A stretch of 64,000 nucleotides of DNA. It comes from Allostella sp. ATCC 35155 (GTDB lineage Bacteria > Pseudomonadota > Alphaproteobacteria > ATCC43930 > Allostellaceae). The stretch spans positions 921,001-985,000 of the forward strand of contig AP019701.1 of assembly GCA_006738865.1 (NCBI GenBank). Reading direction: 5' to 3'. The notes under the pieces were generated by a model that saw only the letters and a list, made by a program, of their open reading frames with translations, was not told the DNA's origin and did no database searches. Shown in pieces: positions 30,069-39,202 of this stretch. Made by a program: the position numbers and the translations under genes. Position 1 is the stretch's first letter. Each line of letters opens with the position of its first letter.

Positions 30069-30094
30069 GCCCGCGGCACGCTGGTGCCGCGGGC
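30069..30094 (-). terminator. Rho-independent terminator after dctP
   Basis: An 11-bp perfect stem (GCCCGCGGCAC, loop CAGC) is followed on the minus strand by ATTTCTTTG, 27 bases past the dctP stop. It separates dctP from the MOSC gene. Confidence 0.8.
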
Positions 30095-30121
30095 GATCGC
30101 TCGGTGTCGGAACGGCGCCGA

Positions 30122-31222
30122 TCAGCCGTACTTGTACTCGAGCAGGCGCGCGTTCATGAAGCCCTGCTCGGCGATGCGGTTCCAGGCCATCAGCTCGCGG
30201 CGCGACTTCAGGAAGGATTCCGTCACCTTCTTGGTGATCGCGTCGCCACCTTCGCGCATCTCGGCGATCACCTGACCGCAGGCTTCGCCGTAGGCCTTGA
30301 GGAACTCGTTGGGGAAGCGGCGGAGCTGCACCTTGTGCTGGCGGACCAGCGTCTCCAGCGCGCCGCCGTTGCGGGCGTTGAACTCCGACGTCAGCATCTC
30401 GTTCTCGGCCCGGCAGCAGGCCGCGAGGATCGCCTGCAGATCCTTCGGCAGGGCCATCAGCTTCTTCTTGTCGAAGGTGATCTCGATCTGCGTGCCGGGC
30501 TCGTGCATGCCGGGCCAGTAATAGTACTTCGCGGCCTTGTAGAAGCCGAGCGAGAGGTCGTTCCAGGGGCCCACCCACTCGGTAGCGTCGATCGCACCGG
30601 ACTGGAGGGCCGCGAAGATCTCGCCGGCCGGCAGGTTGATCGTCGTCATGCCCAGCTTGCGCAGGGCCTCGCCGCCGATCCCCGGGATGCGCATCTTCAT
30701 GCCCTTGACGTCGTCGGGGCTGCGCACTTCCTTGTTGAACCAGCCGCCCATCTGGACGCCGGTCGAGCCGCCATGGAAGCCCTTCAGGCCGAACTGGTCA
30801 TAGAGTTCGTCCCACAGCTCCTGACCGCCGCCGAAATTCATCCAGCCGGCCAGCTCGCTGGTCACCAGGCCGAAGGGAACGGTCGAGAAGAAGTTCACCG
30901 CCTTCGACTTGTTCACCCAGTAGTAGGGGGTGCCGTGAAAGCAGTCGGCGGCACCGCGCGTCACCGCGTCGAAGCTCTCGAACGCCGGCACCAGCTCGCC
31001 GGCACCGAACACCTTGATGGTCAGCCGGCCGTCGGTCGCCTCGCCGACGGACTTGGCGAAGCGCTCCGCGCCCGTGCCCTGGCCGGGAAAGTTCTTCGGC
31101 CAGGTGGTGACCATGCGCCACTCGATCTTGCCCTGGGCGATGGCCGGTGTGGCCAGCGTTGCGGCGCCGGCTGCGGCACCCGCGGCGGCGCCCTTGATCA
31201 ATGCCCGTCGCTTCATCGACAT
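30122..31222 (-). CDS. dctP: TRAP transporter solute-binding protein (DctP/TakP type)
   Basis: 366 residues. The N-terminus is a twin-arginine signal (KRRALIKGAAAG ... ATPAIAQ), so it is exported folded to the periplasm. The mature part begins KIEWRMVTTWPKNFPGQGTG, a pattern of the TakP-like binding proteins for 2-oxo acids. MRIPGIGGEALRKLG and ALQSGAIDATEWVGPWND hold the Arg and the region that contacts the carboxylate in the family. The start ATG has GGAGG seven bases upstream. It is encoded opposite dctQM, which it probably serves. Confidence 0.92.
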   Translation of the reverse strand: MSMKRRALIKGAAAGAAAGAATLATPAIAQGKIEWRMVTTWPKNFPGQGTGAERFAKSVGEATDGRLTIKVFGAGELVPAFESFDAVTRGAADCFHGTPYYWVNKSKAVNFFSTVPFGLVTSELAGWMNFGGGQELWDELYDQFGLKGFHGGSTGVQMGGWFNKEVRSPDDVKGMKMRIPGIGGEALRKLGMTTINLPAGEIFAALQSGAIDATEWVGPWNDLSLGFYKAAKYYYWPGMHEPGTQIEITFDKKKLMALPKDLQAILAACCRAENEMLTSEFNARNGGALETLVRQHKVQLRRFPNEFLKAYGEACGQVIAEMREGGDAITKKVTESFLKSRRELMAWNRIAEQGFMNARLLEYKYG

Positions 31223-31340
31223 GATAAGTCCTCCCGAATCGTGTCCTTGCTGCGCGACCTCGCCAGGCCGGGCTTGTCGCATCATGCGATGCGGGACGGC
31301 GAAATTGCAACGATGCGGAGTGCCGCCCGGCCGCAATCCG

Positions 31341-31551
31341 TCAGCGATACTCCTCGAGGACGCGCCGCAGCCGGGAGACCTTCTCCCGGGCCCGGTCGCT
31401 GCCGGTGCCCTCGACGACCAGGACGTCGCCCGAGAACCGCCGTCGCCAGCACGAGCCTGGTGAAGCCCGCGCCGGCGAGCTTCGGCACGAGGCATGATGC
31501 GATCTCCCAGGCTTGTGCGGCATGTGCCTTTCCCGCAGCATCGGGCGGCAT
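31341..31551 (-). pseudogene. Possible small gene broken by a frameshift
   Basis: One frame from 31551 reads MPPDAAGKAHAAQAWEIASC then LVPKLAGAGFTRLVLAT. A second frame picks up at about 31445 and reads RRFSGDVLVVEGTGSDRARE then KVSRLRRVLEEYR to a stop at 31341. Each half looks protein-like while its continuation in the same frame turns Arg/Pro/Gly-rich. A single base change near GCGACGGCGG would join them into ~70 residues. No family is recognised. The rest of the 442-base gap 31223-31664 shows only the leaders of dctP and the MFS gene. Confidence 0.35.
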
Positions 31552-31664
31552 TGATGCGCCCAATTTTACGGCAGGTCTGGCCAGGGACCCAGGTCGGGTC
31601 TAGATTCGATCGCAATCCGGGCGCTCGTCCGCCCCCATCCGCGTTCCGACCAGGATCCTGTTTC

Positions 31665-32906
31665 ATGGATGCGAGCAGCACCCTCGCGCCGCAGCCGGCG
31701 CGCCGTGACCTGTCGGTCATCGGCCTCATCTGTGCCGCGCATTTCGTCAGCCACGTTCATATCTTCATCCTGCCGCCGCTCTTCCCGTTCCTGAAGGACG
31801 CGCTCGGCGTCAGCTATGTCGAGCTCGGCCTCGTCATCACCGTCTTCAACGTCGCCACCGCGGTGACGCAGACGCCGACCGGCTTCCTCGTCGACCGCAT
31901 CGGGCCGTTCCGCCTGCTGGTGGCGGGGCTGGTCCTGGGCAGCCTGTCGCTGGCGGTCGCCGGGCTCGCCGGATCCTACATGGCGCTGCTCGTCGCCTTC
32001 CTCTTCGCCGGCCTCGCCAATTCGGTCTACCACCCGGCCGACTACTCGATCCTCTCCTCGACCGTGCAGGACAGCCGCATCGGGCGGGCGTTCTCGTTCC
32101 ACACCTTCTCGGGCTATCTCGGCACCGCGGTCTCGCCGGCGCTGATGCTGGGGCTGGCGCTCACGGTCGGCTGGCAGGCGGCGCTGGTCGTGGCGGGCGC
32201 GATCGGGTTCGCGGTCGCGATCCTGCTGCTCGTCCGCTCCGGCGATCTCGCCCATGCCCAGCCGCGGCGCAAGCAGACCAAGGCCGATCCGTCGGCGCCC
32301 AGCGGCGTGCGCCTGCTGATGCAGCCGACGATCCTCGGCCTGATGTTCTTCTTCATGCTGATCACCATGTCGGCCTCGGGCATCACCTCCTTCTCGGTGG
32401 TGGCGCTCAACAGCCTCTACGGGACGCCGCTGGCGGTCGGGAACACGGCGCTGACCGGGTATCTCGTCACCGGCGCGATCGGCGTGCTGCTCGGCGGCTG
32501 GATCGCCGACCGCACGCGGCACCACGCCTTCGTCGCGGCCGCCTGCTTCGCCGGCACCTCCGCGGTCGTGCTGCTGCTCGGCTCGGTCGATCTCGGGCCG
32601 ACGCTGCTGATCGTGGTCATGACGCTGTCCGGCCTCGCCTACGGCATCATCATGCCCTCGCGCGACATGATGGTGCGCGCGGCGACGCCGCCCGGCTCGT
32701 TCGGCAAGGTGTTCGGGTTCGTGTCGACCGGCTTCAGCGTCGGCGGGATGATCGCGCCGCCGCTCTACGGCTACATCATGGACCGGGGCGAGCCGTTCTG
32801 GATCTTCGCCTGCGCGGCGGCCTTCATGCTGATCGGGACGCTGACGGCGCTCAGCCGCTCGCGCATCGCCACGCGCCCGGCCCCCGCTCCGGCGGCCGCC
32901 GAGTAG
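31665..32906 (+). CDS. MFS transporter, fosmidomycin-resistance (Fsr) type
   Basis: 413 residues with 12 hydrophobic segments and a cytoplasmic loop near 195-215. The N-terminal HFVSHVHIFILPPLFPFLKD and GVSYVELGL, then HPADYSILSS, are typical of the Fsr subfamily, which exports fosmidomycin and related compounds in E. coli. Real substrates are unknown. The ATG at 31665 follows CAGGA. It is convergent with the MOSC gene, with one base between the stops. Confidence 0.85.
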   Translation: MDASSTLAPQPARRDLSVIGLICAAHFVSHVHIFILPPLFPFLKDALGVSYVELGLVITVFNVATAVTQTPTGFLVDRIGPFRLLVAGLVLGSLSLAVAGLAGSYMALLVAFLFAGLANSVYHPADYSILSSTVQDSRIGRAFSFHTFSGYLGTAVSPALMLGLALTVGWQAALVVAGAIGFAVAILLLVRSGDLAHAQPRRKQTKADPSAPSGVRLLMQPTILGLMFFFMLITMSASGITSFSVVALNSLYGTPLAVGNTALTGYLVTGAIGVLLGGWIADRTRHHAFVAAACFAGTSAVVLLLGSVDLGPTLLIVVMTLSGLAYGIIMPSRDMMVRAATPPGSFGKVFGFVSTGFSVGGMIAPPLYGYIMDRGEPFWIFACAAAFMLIGTLTALSRSRIATRPAPAPAAAE

Positions 32907-32907
32907 C

Positions 32908-33645
32908 TCAGGCGCCGGCGATCCGCACCGGGTCGCCGGCCGCAACCCGGCCGGGCTCCACCACTTCCAGCAGCGCCCCGAGATTGGCGTCGTTCTGGCG
33001 GGTGAGCAGGTCGAGGACGGCCGGATCCTGCGCGACATCGGGCTGGGCGATGGTGACGAAGGCGCAGCGCCGGCACGGCTCGATGACGCGCAGCCGCACG
33101 GCGCCGACCGTCACCTCCAGGCCCGCCTCCCAGGCGGATTCGGGGAAGGGGTGGCTGCGGTCCGGCCAGTCGACGACGAGGTTCGGCCGGAAGCGCACCC
33201 GGCTCGCCGCATCGGCGCCCGGCAGCCGCTCGGCCAGCGTCGCCAGCGACGCGGTGGTCACGAGATGGACCGCCCGCACGTCGTAGCGCGGCGGCATCGT
33301 CTCGATGCCGTCCGTATCGGCGCCGGGATGGCGGACGAGCCGGACGGGAAAGCCGAAATGGGCAGCGAAGGCGGGATCGGCGGCGACGGCTTGCCCCGGC
33401 TGCCATTCCCCCTCCGGCAACCGGACATCGACGGCCGGCGCCGCGGCGACGCGCGCCAGCACATGCGGCGTCGGGCGCCAGCGCCGCCGCTTGGGCGAGG
33501 CGATCTCGCCGGACGCGTCGACCAGGCCCCACAGGCGATCACCGCCGAGACCGGATCGTCCGATCTCGGCGGCGTCGAGCCGTTCGCCGCCCATCGAACT
33601 GACGGGGTACCGCCAGATCGACTGCAGGGCGGCGGGGCCGGCCAT
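32908..33645 (-). CDS. MOSC N-terminal beta-barrel and MOSC domain protein
   Basis: 245 residues. It begins IWRYPVSSMGGERLDAAEI (beta-barrel domain) and has VHLVTTASLATLAERLP, RFRPNLVVDW and EPCRRCAFVTI with the MOSC Cys. This is the YcbX/mARC-like layout, which in E. coli helps detoxify N-hydroxylated bases. Its ATG overlaps the stop of the ThDP enzyme gene by one base (TGATG), so both are on one transcript. It is distinct from the shorter MOSC protein at 29.5 kb. Confidence 0.85.
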   Translation of the reverse strand: MAGPAALQSIWRYPVSSMGGERLDAAEIGRSGLGGDRLWGLVDASGEIASPKRRRWRPTPHVLARVAAAPAVDVRLPEGEWQPGQAVAADPAFAAHFGFPVRLVRHPGADTDGIETMPPRYDVRAVHLVTTASLATLAERLPGADAASRVRFRPNLVVDWPDRSHPFPESAWEAGLEVTVGAVRLRVIEPCRRCAFVTIAQPDVAQDPAVLDLLTRQNDANLGALLEVVEPGRVAAGDPVRIAGA

Positions 33646-35192
33646 CAGATGACCGCTTCGATCAGGTAGGGGCCGGGCGTGGCGATGGCGCGGCGCAGCT
33701 GGTCGTTGAACTCCTCGGCCGTCTCGGCCCGGCTGCCAGGCACGCCCATGCCGCGGGCCATGTCGACCCAGTTGAGGTCCGGCCGGTCGAGGCTCAGCAT
33801 GTCGATCGCCTTCCGGCCCGGATTGTGCGCGCCGACATTGTGCAGTTCGCCGCGCAGGATGGCATAGGACCGGTTCGAGAAGATGACGTTGACGACGTTG
33901 AGGCTCTCGCGCGCCATCGTCCACAGCGCCTGTACCGTGTACATGCCGCTGCCGTCGCCCTCCAGGCACAGCACCTTGCGGTCAGGACAGGCGACGGCAG
34001 CGCCGGTCGCGAGCGGCAGGCCGAGGCCGATGGCACCGCCGGTGATCTGCAGCCAGTCGTGCGGCGGCGCCCCCTTGGTGAAGGGGAAGAGGCCGCGGCC
34101 GGAGGTGACGGCCTCGTCGGCGACGATGCAGTTCTCGGGCATCAGGTGCCCGATGGCGTTGGCGCAGGCGTCGACCGTCAGCTTGCCCGTCGACAGGGCC
34201 GGCCGCGCGGCCGGCTCCAGCGGGGCCGGCGTGCCCTTGGCGCCGACCTCGTCCGCCAGCCATTCCAGCGTGTGGATCAGGTCCTGCTCGATCGTCGCGA
34301 GGCGGAAGATGTTGGCGCCGGGCGCGGTCATCACGCTCGGCTTGCCGGGATAGGCGAAGAAGCCGACCGGGGCCTTGGCGCCGACCAGGATGACCTGGCG
34401 GAAATCCTTGAGGCGGGCGATCGCCTGGTCGACGGGGTAGGGGATGCGCTCGACCGAGAAGCGGCCGGCGCCGCGCTCGGTGCGGCCGTTCGAGGTCTGG
34501 GCCAGGACCTGGCAGCCGGTCTTGGCGGCGATGCTGCCGGCGGCATTGGTGCCGGCGACGCGCAGTGCCTGCCCGGTCACGAGGATCACCGTGCCCTTGG
34601 GGTCACGCCGCAGCATCTCCGCTGCCTCGCGGATCGCCTCCTGGGTCACCTGTTCGCGCGCCGGCGGCTCGGCGACGGGGGCGGGGCCGGTGCCGTCGTT
34701 CCAGGCGGTGTCGGCCGGCAGGATCAGGGTCGCGATCTGGCCGGGCGCGGTGCGCGCGACGCGGATCGCCTCGGCGCCGTCGGCGGCGATGGTCTCGGCC
34801 GTGGGCGAGGTCTTGACCCAGTGCGAGAACGGCCGGGCGATGCCCTCGATGTCCGAGGTCAGCGGCGCGTCGTGCTGCAGGTGATAGACGGCGTGGTCGC
34901 CGACGATGTTGACGATCGGCGTGTAGGCGCGCCGCGCGTTGTGCAGGTTGGCGCCGCCGTTGGCGAGGCCGGGCCCGAGATGGAGCAGCGTGGCGGCCGG
35001 CTTGTCGGCCATCCGCGCATAGCCGTCCGCCGCACCCGTCACCACGCCTTCGAAAAGGCCAAGGACGCAGCGCATCCCCTCGACGCGGTCGAGGGCGGCG
35101 ACGAAATGCATCTCCGACGTGCCGGGGTTGGTGAAGCAGACGTCGACGCCGCCGCCGACAAGCGTCCGCACCAGGCTTTCCGCACCGTTCAT
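33645..35192 (-). CDS. Thiamine diphosphate-dependent enzyme, acetolactate synthase-like
   Basis: 515 residues. The catalytic Glu that activates the cofactor is in GLFEGVVTGAADGYAR, and the ThDP/Mg site is EGDGSGMYTVQAL...SNRSYAI. It is shorter than true acetohydroxyacid synthases (~590) and has no small-subunit gene beside it, so a 2-oxo acid decarboxylase or lyase of the benzoylformate/oxalyl type is equally likely. A TTG at 35198 lies six bases from GGAG, whereas the ATG at 35192 is 12 bases away, so the exact start is uncertain. It is coupled to the downstream MOSC gene. Confidence 0.85.
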   Translation of the reverse strand: MNGAESLVRTLVGGGVDVCFTNPGTSEMHFVAALDRVEGMRCVLGLFEGVVTGAADGYARMADKPAATLLHLGPGLANGGANLHNARRAYTPIVNIVGDHAVYHLQHDAPLTSDIEGIARPFSHWVKTSPTAETIAADGAEAIRVARTAPGQIATLILPADTAWNDGTGPAPVAEPPAREQVTQEAIREAAEMLRRDPKGTVILVTGQALRVAGTNAAGSIAAKTGCQVLAQTSNGRTERGAGRFSVERIPYPVDQAIARLKDFRQVILVGAKAPVGFFAYPGKPSVMTAPGANIFRLATIEQDLIHTLEWLADEVGAKGTPAPLEPAARPALSTGKLTVDACANAIGHLMPENCIVADEAVTSGRGLFPFTKGAPPHDWLQITGGAIGLGLPLATGAAVACPDRKVLCLEGDGSGMYTVQALWTMARESLNVVNVIFSNRSYAILRGELHNVGAHNPGRKAIDMLSLDRPDLNWVDMARGMGVPGSRAETAEEFNDQLRRAIATPGPYLIEAVI

Positions 35193-35260
35193 GCTCAAGG
35201 GAATCTCCGAAGGATCATGCGGGCGGGGCGCCCGTCGGGAAGGTGCGGGCGAATGTATCG

Positions 35261-35297
35261 GCCGCCACCGGGGCAGACAAGCGGCCCCGGTGGCGGC
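35261..35297 (-). terminator. Strong hairpin after terC
   Basis: A 14-bp perfect stem (GCCGCCACCGGGGC) with a 9-base loop lies 10 bases past the terC stop. No T-run follows on the minus strand, so it may be a weak or factor-assisted terminator. Confidence 0.55.
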
Positions 35298-35307
35298 AGG
35301 CCCGGCC

Positions 35308-36036
35308 TCAGTGGGCGGCTTCCTTGCGCTTGCGGCGCGCGGCGGCCATCAGGTTCAGGCTCTCGACGAGGACCGAGAAGCCCATGGCGACGTAGACGTA
35401 GCCCTTCGGGATGTGGAAGCCGAAGCCGTCGGCGACCAGGACCATGCCGATCAGCAGCAGGAAGCTGAGCGCCAGCATCTTGACCGTCGGATGGCGGGAG
35501 ACGAAGGCGCTGAGCGGCCCCGAGGCGACCAGCATCATCGCGACGGCGATGATGACGGCCGTCACCATCACCCACAGTTCCTCGGCCATGCCGACCGCGG
35601 TGATGACGCTGTCGAGTGAGAAGACGGCATCGAGGATGATGATCTGCAGGATCACACCCTGGAAGGTGACGCGCGCCAGTGTGGCGCCGACCGCCTCGTC
35701 GTGGCCCTCGACCCGCTCGTGGATCTCGCGCGTGCCCTTGAAGACGAGGAAGAGGCCGCCGCCGATCAGGATGATGTCGCGCCAGGAGAAGGCGTGGTCC
35801 AGGATTTCGAACACGACCGTCGTCAGGCCGGCGATCCAGGAGATCGAGGCCAGCAGCGCCAGCCGCATCAGCAGCGCGAGGGCGAGGCCGACCTTGCGGG
35901 CGCGGTCGCGCTGATGCTCCGGCAGCTTGTTGGCGAGGATCGCGATGAAGACGAGATTGTCGATGCCGAGCACGATCTCGAGCGCGGTCAAGGTCGCCAG
36001 ACTGGCCCACACATGCGGGTCGCTCAGCCATTCCAT
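35308..36036 (-). CDS. TerC family membrane protein
   Basis: 242 residues, seven hydrophobic segments. EIVLGIDNLVFIAILANKLP and the later ILDAVFSLDSVITAVGMA are the twin Asp-containing motifs of the TerC family. Members affect tellurite resistance, and MeeF/MeeY-type members export manganese to secreted metalloproteins. The ends are typical (HIPKGYVYVAMGFSVLVES). It follows a small membrane-protein gene by 28 bases. Confidence 0.92.
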   Translation of the reverse strand: MEWLSDPHVWASLATLTALEIVLGIDNLVFIAILANKLPEHQRDRARKVGLALALLMRLALLASISWIAGLTTVVFEILDHAFSWRDIILIGGGLFLVFKGTREIHERVEGHDEAVGATLARVTFQGVILQIIILDAVFSLDSVITAVGMAEELWVMVTAVIIAVAMMLVASGPLSAFVSRHPTVKMLALSFLLLIGMVLVADGFGFHIPKGYVYVAMGFSVLVESLNLMAAARRKRKEAAH

Positions 36037-36064
36037 GTCGAGTTCGCTCCCCCGGGGTCGATGG

Positions 36065-36394
36065 TCAGCGCCAGGCCTTGAGCCGCGCCAGGATCACCGC
36101 GGCCAGCCCGAACAGGAGGGCGAACAGCGGCGCCAGCACGACCAGGACCGCCTCGGCGACGAGCAGGCCGCCGAGCGCAGCCGATGCAACGGCGAAGGTC
36201 GCATAGACGATCCCTGTCGCTCCGAATACGTCCACCAGTCCGATCAGGCCGGCGATCCCGGCCGTGGCGCCGCGCACCGTCCAGCGGCTGCGGGCGAAGA
36301 ACGATCCGAGGATGGCGACGCCGCCGGTCAGCGGATGGATGACGGCGGCCAGCAGCGGCATCAGCAGGTCGACGGGATCGGACGCGCCGGTCAT
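36065..36394 (-). CDS. Small integral membrane protein
   Basis: 109 residues with about three or four hydrophobic stretches (10-33, 45-73, 78-105) and few charges. No family is recognised. There is no clear ribosome site, and the first residues MTGASDPVDLL look plausible. It is upstream of terC on the same strand, so a joint transcript is likely. Confidence 0.65.
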   Translation of the reverse strand: MTGASDPVDLLMPLLAAVIHPLTGGVAILGSFFARSRWTVRGATAGIAGLIGLVDVFGATGIVYATFAVASAALGGLLVAEAVLVVLAPLFALLFGLAAVILARLKAWR

Positions 36395-36550
36395 CGCGGA
36401 CGGCGCAACTTGGCAGGGCGCGGAAGCGGGACCGCTCGGCGGATCGGCATGGCCGCCAATGTAGCGGATTCGCGGCGCCGTCGCTGGTCAAACCGCGTCC
36501 GGCATCTGTATGAGTGGGGGCTCCGATCGACCCGCAGGAGGTATCCCGGC

Positions 36551-37399
36551 ATGCGCGCCCATGTGCTCGGCATCGACCATGTCATCGTCCTGGTTCGCGA
36601 CCTCGCGGCGGCCGCGGCGGACTTTGCCCGCCTCGGGTTCACCATCTCCCCCCGCGGCACCCACAGCGCGCACATGGGCACCGGCAACCATACGATCATG
36701 CTGGAGCGCGACTATTTCGAGCTGATGGGGGTGGTCGCGGAAACCGAGGCCAATGCGCGCTGGCGCGACCTCCTTGCGCGGCGCGAGGGTATGAGCGGCG
36801 TCGCGCTGAAGACCGACGGCGCCGCCAAGGCGGCGGCCGAGATGCGCGCGCTCGGCATCGCCGCCGCCGACCTCGTGCATTTCTCGCGCCCGGTGCCGAT
36901 GCCGGGCGGCGGCAGCGCCGAGGCGGCCTTCGACACGACGCAGTTCCCGCCCGAGGCGACGCCGGACGCGCGCATGTTCTGCTGCCAGCACCTGACGCCG
37001 AACACCGTCTGGGTGCCGTCCTTGCTGCGCCACGCCAACACCGCCTATGGCCTGGGCGAGGTGCTGCTCGCGACCGCCGATCCGGCGGCGACCGCCCCCG
37101 CCTACGACCGCATCTTCGACCGCGGCGCGACACCGGTCGCGGGCGGCGTCGCGGTCGCGACGGGCACGGCGCCGCTCGTCCTGCTCGGCCCGGGCGCGCT
37201 GGCTGCGCGCTATCCTTCCTCAGACCTGTCGGACCTGCCGGGCACCGGTCTCGCCGGGTTCGTCGTCCGCGTCCGCAGCCGGGATGCCGCACGCGCCGCG
37301 CTCTCCGCGGGCGGGGTTCCCTTCGCCGAGGAGGGACGCTCGCTCGTCGTCGCGCCGGCAGCGGCCCGCGGTGCCCTGATCGAGTTCCGCCCGGACTGA
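36551..37399 (+). CDS. VOC superfamily (glyoxalase-like) protein
   Basis: 282 residues, ATG preceded by AGGAGG at nine bases. The N-terminal half begins GIDHVIVLVRDLAAAAADFA and includes RDYFELMGV, a VOC metal-binding style module (His near 9, Glu in YFELMG). A second, weaker module follows after ~170 (TAYGLGEVLLATADPAATAP). This resembles the Glyoxalase_3/PF13468 group, whose reactions are mostly undefined. Confidence 0.82.
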   Translation: MRAHVLGIDHVIVLVRDLAAAAADFARLGFTISPRGTHSAHMGTGNHTIMLERDYFELMGVVAETEANARWRDLLARREGMSGVALKTDGAAKAAAEMRALGIAAADLVHFSRPVPMPGGGSAEAAFDTTQFPPEATPDARMFCCQHLTPNTVWVPSLLRHANTAYGLGEVLLATADPAATAPAYDRIFDRGATPVAGGVAVATGTAPLVLLGPGALAARYPSSDLSDLPGTGLAGFVVRVRSRDAARAALSAGGVPFAEEGRSLVVAPAAARGALIEFRPD

Positions 37400-37413
37400 C
37401 GCCGCCCGCCGCC

Positions 37414-38448
37414 GTGGCCGCCCCGGTGGCCGCCATCGTCCTCGCCGACGATGGTGTCGTCTTCGACGGGCCCGCCGTCGAGGCGCGCCCCTCCGGCGGC
37501 GCCGAGACGGCCTTCGCCGAACTCGCGGCCGCGCTCGCCGCGCGCGGTCACCGGGTGACGGCGCTCGCCCGCGGGGCGCGTGCCCTCGTCCACCGCGGCG
37601 TGCGCTGGCAGCCCGTCGAAGCGGGCGTCCCGCCGACGGCCGATCTCTATATCGCCAATCGCGGCCACCGCGTCCTGGACGCGTGCGCGGGCGCGCGCCG
37701 CACCGTCTTCTGGGTCCACAATCCGGCGCGCTATCTGCTGAAGTGGCGCTACCAGTGGCCGCTCGCGCGCCGGCGGCCGACCCTCGTCTTCACCGGGGCC
37801 TATCACGCCGCCACATATCCGGGCTGGGCGATGGGCGGGCCGCGGCGCATCGTGCCGCTCGGCGTCTCCGACCCGTTCCTCGGCTGGGTCGAGCGGGCGC
37901 CGCCGCCTCCGGTCGCGATCTTCGTCTCCAACCCGCTGCGCGGGCTGGAGGCGCTGGCCGAACTCTGGGCGGACGCGGTGCGGCCGCGGGTGCCGGGCGC
38001 GCGCCTCGTCGTCCATGCCGGCAGCGCCGTGTACGGTGCCGCCGGGGACGCGCGGATCGCCGCCGTGCTGGAGCGGGTGGCGCGGCGGGCGGGCGATGGC
38101 ATCGTGCTGCGCGCGCCCCTGCCCAAGCGCGAGCTGGCACCGGTACTGGCCGCGAGCCGACTGTTCCTCTATGGCGGGTCGGCCGACGAGACCTTCTGCC
38201 TGGCGGCGGCCGAAGCCCAGGCCGTCGGGCTGCCGGCGGTGGTGGGCGCGGCCGGTGCCCTGCCGGAACGGGTCGCGGACGGCGTCACGGGTTTCGTCGC
38301 CCATGACCCGGCGGCGATGGCCGCGGCTGCCGTCCGGCTGTTGACCGACGACGGCTTGTGGCAGAACCAGCATCGCGCGGCGCTCGCCCGCTCGGCATCG
38401 TCGGGCTGGGATCCCGTCGCGGCCGCGTTCGAGGCTCTGGCGATATGA
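37414..38448 (+). CDS. Family 4 glycosyltransferase
   Basis: 344 residues if the GTG at 37414 is used (another GTG at 37426), starting 15 bases after the VOC gene. GT-B fold signs are a PSGGAETAFAELAAALAARG N-terminal loop, VFWVHNPARYLLKW, VPLGVSDPFLGW at the domain link, and the C-terminal DETFCLAAAEAQAVGLP with the two Glu that bind the nucleotide sugar. Donor and acceptor are unknown. No other envelope-polysaccharide genes are adjacent. Confidence 0.85.
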   Translation: MAAPVAAIVLADDGVVFDGPAVEARPSGGAETAFAELAAALAARGHRVTALARGARALVHRGVRWQPVEAGVPPTADLYIANRGHRVLDACAGARRTVFWVHNPARYLLKWRYQWPLARRRPTLVFTGAYHAATYPGWAMGGPRRIVPLGVSDPFLGWVERAPPPPVAIFVSNPLRGLEALAELWADAVRPRVPGARLVVHAGSAVYGAAGDARIAAVLERVARRAGDGIVLRAPLPKRELAPVLAASRLFLYGGSADETFCLAAAEAQAVGLPAVVGAAGALPERVADGVTGFVAHDPAAMAAAAVRLLTDDGLWQNQHRAALARSASSGWDPVAAAFEALAI

Positions 38449-38477
38449 GGCGGCCGGAGCGACCAGTCGGAGGGACA

Positions 38478-38720
38478 ATGATGGACGGCACGAAACTCGC
38501 CGGGGCGCTCGCCCTGATGGCCATGGCCCTCGGGGGATGCGCCAGCCATTCGGAGTTGATCGTCTCGCACGAGAAGAACGAGGTGACGGTGCGGATCGTC
38601 GGCGGCGATTCCGGCCCGTCCTACCAGGCGGCCCGTGAGGCCTGCGGGCTGGACCGCCGGCGGGCGACGCTGATCGGCGTTTCCTCCGAGCAGCTGAAGT
38701 TCGCCTGCCAGCGCTTCTGA
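38478..38720 (+). CDS. Small lipoprotein
   Basis: 80 residues with a lipoprotein signal: MMDGTKLAGALALMAMALGG then Cys (lipobox LGGC), followed by ASHSEL. GGAGGGACA lies just upstream. The mature part has two further Cys (EACGLD, FACQRF) that may form a disulfide in the periplasm. No family name can be given. It is 29 bases downstream of the GT4 gene. Confidence 0.8.
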   Translation: MMDGTKLAGALALMAMALGGCASHSELIVSHEKNEVTVRIVGGDSGPSYQAAREACGLDRRRATLIGVSSEQLKFACQRF

Positions 38721-38752
38721 GGCGGCGGTTTTCTGGGCGGGCGAGCCTCCGT

Positions 38753-39202
38753 TCAGTCGCCGCGCCGCGCGAGAACGCGCTTGCGCGCCGCCGCGCGATC
38801 CTGGTCCGAGACATGGACGAGACCGGCGATCCGGCGGACCAGCGCGTCCTCCTGCGGGTCGAGCCGGCCGTCGGCGTAGGCGACCTCCCACAGCATCTCG
38901 ATCATCGCGATCCGCCCGGCGGCGTCGTAGCCGTCGGTGATGCGCCGGATATGGCGATAGAGGCCGACCGCCTGGTCCTGCGCCTGGCTGGCAGCGGCGA
39001 CGAGCCGGTCCGTCTCCGGTCCCGTGAGGTGGAACCGCTTCGCCAGCAGGTCCCGGATCGCTGCCCGCTCGGCCTCCTCGAAGCCGTCGTCGCTGCGCGC
39101 CGCCTCGATCAGCAGGGCCGCGACCGCGATCGAGAGCGCATCCTCGCCCTCGATCAAGCCGGCGGCGGGGGCCGTGAACATGTCGATCAATCTCTGAAAC
39201 AT
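38753..39202 (-). CDS. TerB family protein
   Basis: 149 residues, all-helical and acidic. The family pattern is visible: ALLIEAARSDDGFEEAERAAI in the first half and MLWEVAYADGRLDPQEDALV in the second, each with a D-G-x-x-x-x-E metal-binding-like loop. TerB was named for tellurite resistance; stand-alone versions are common in alphaproteobacteria with unknown role. It is convergent with the lipoprotein gene. Confidence 0.85.
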   Translation of the reverse strand: MFQRLIDMFTAPAAGLIEGEDALSIAVAALLIEAARSDDGFEEAERAAIRDLLAKRFHLTGPETDRLVAAASQAQDQAVGLYRHIRRITDGYDAAGRIAMIEMLWEVAYADGRLDPQEDALVRRIAGLVHVSDQDRAAARKRVLARRGD

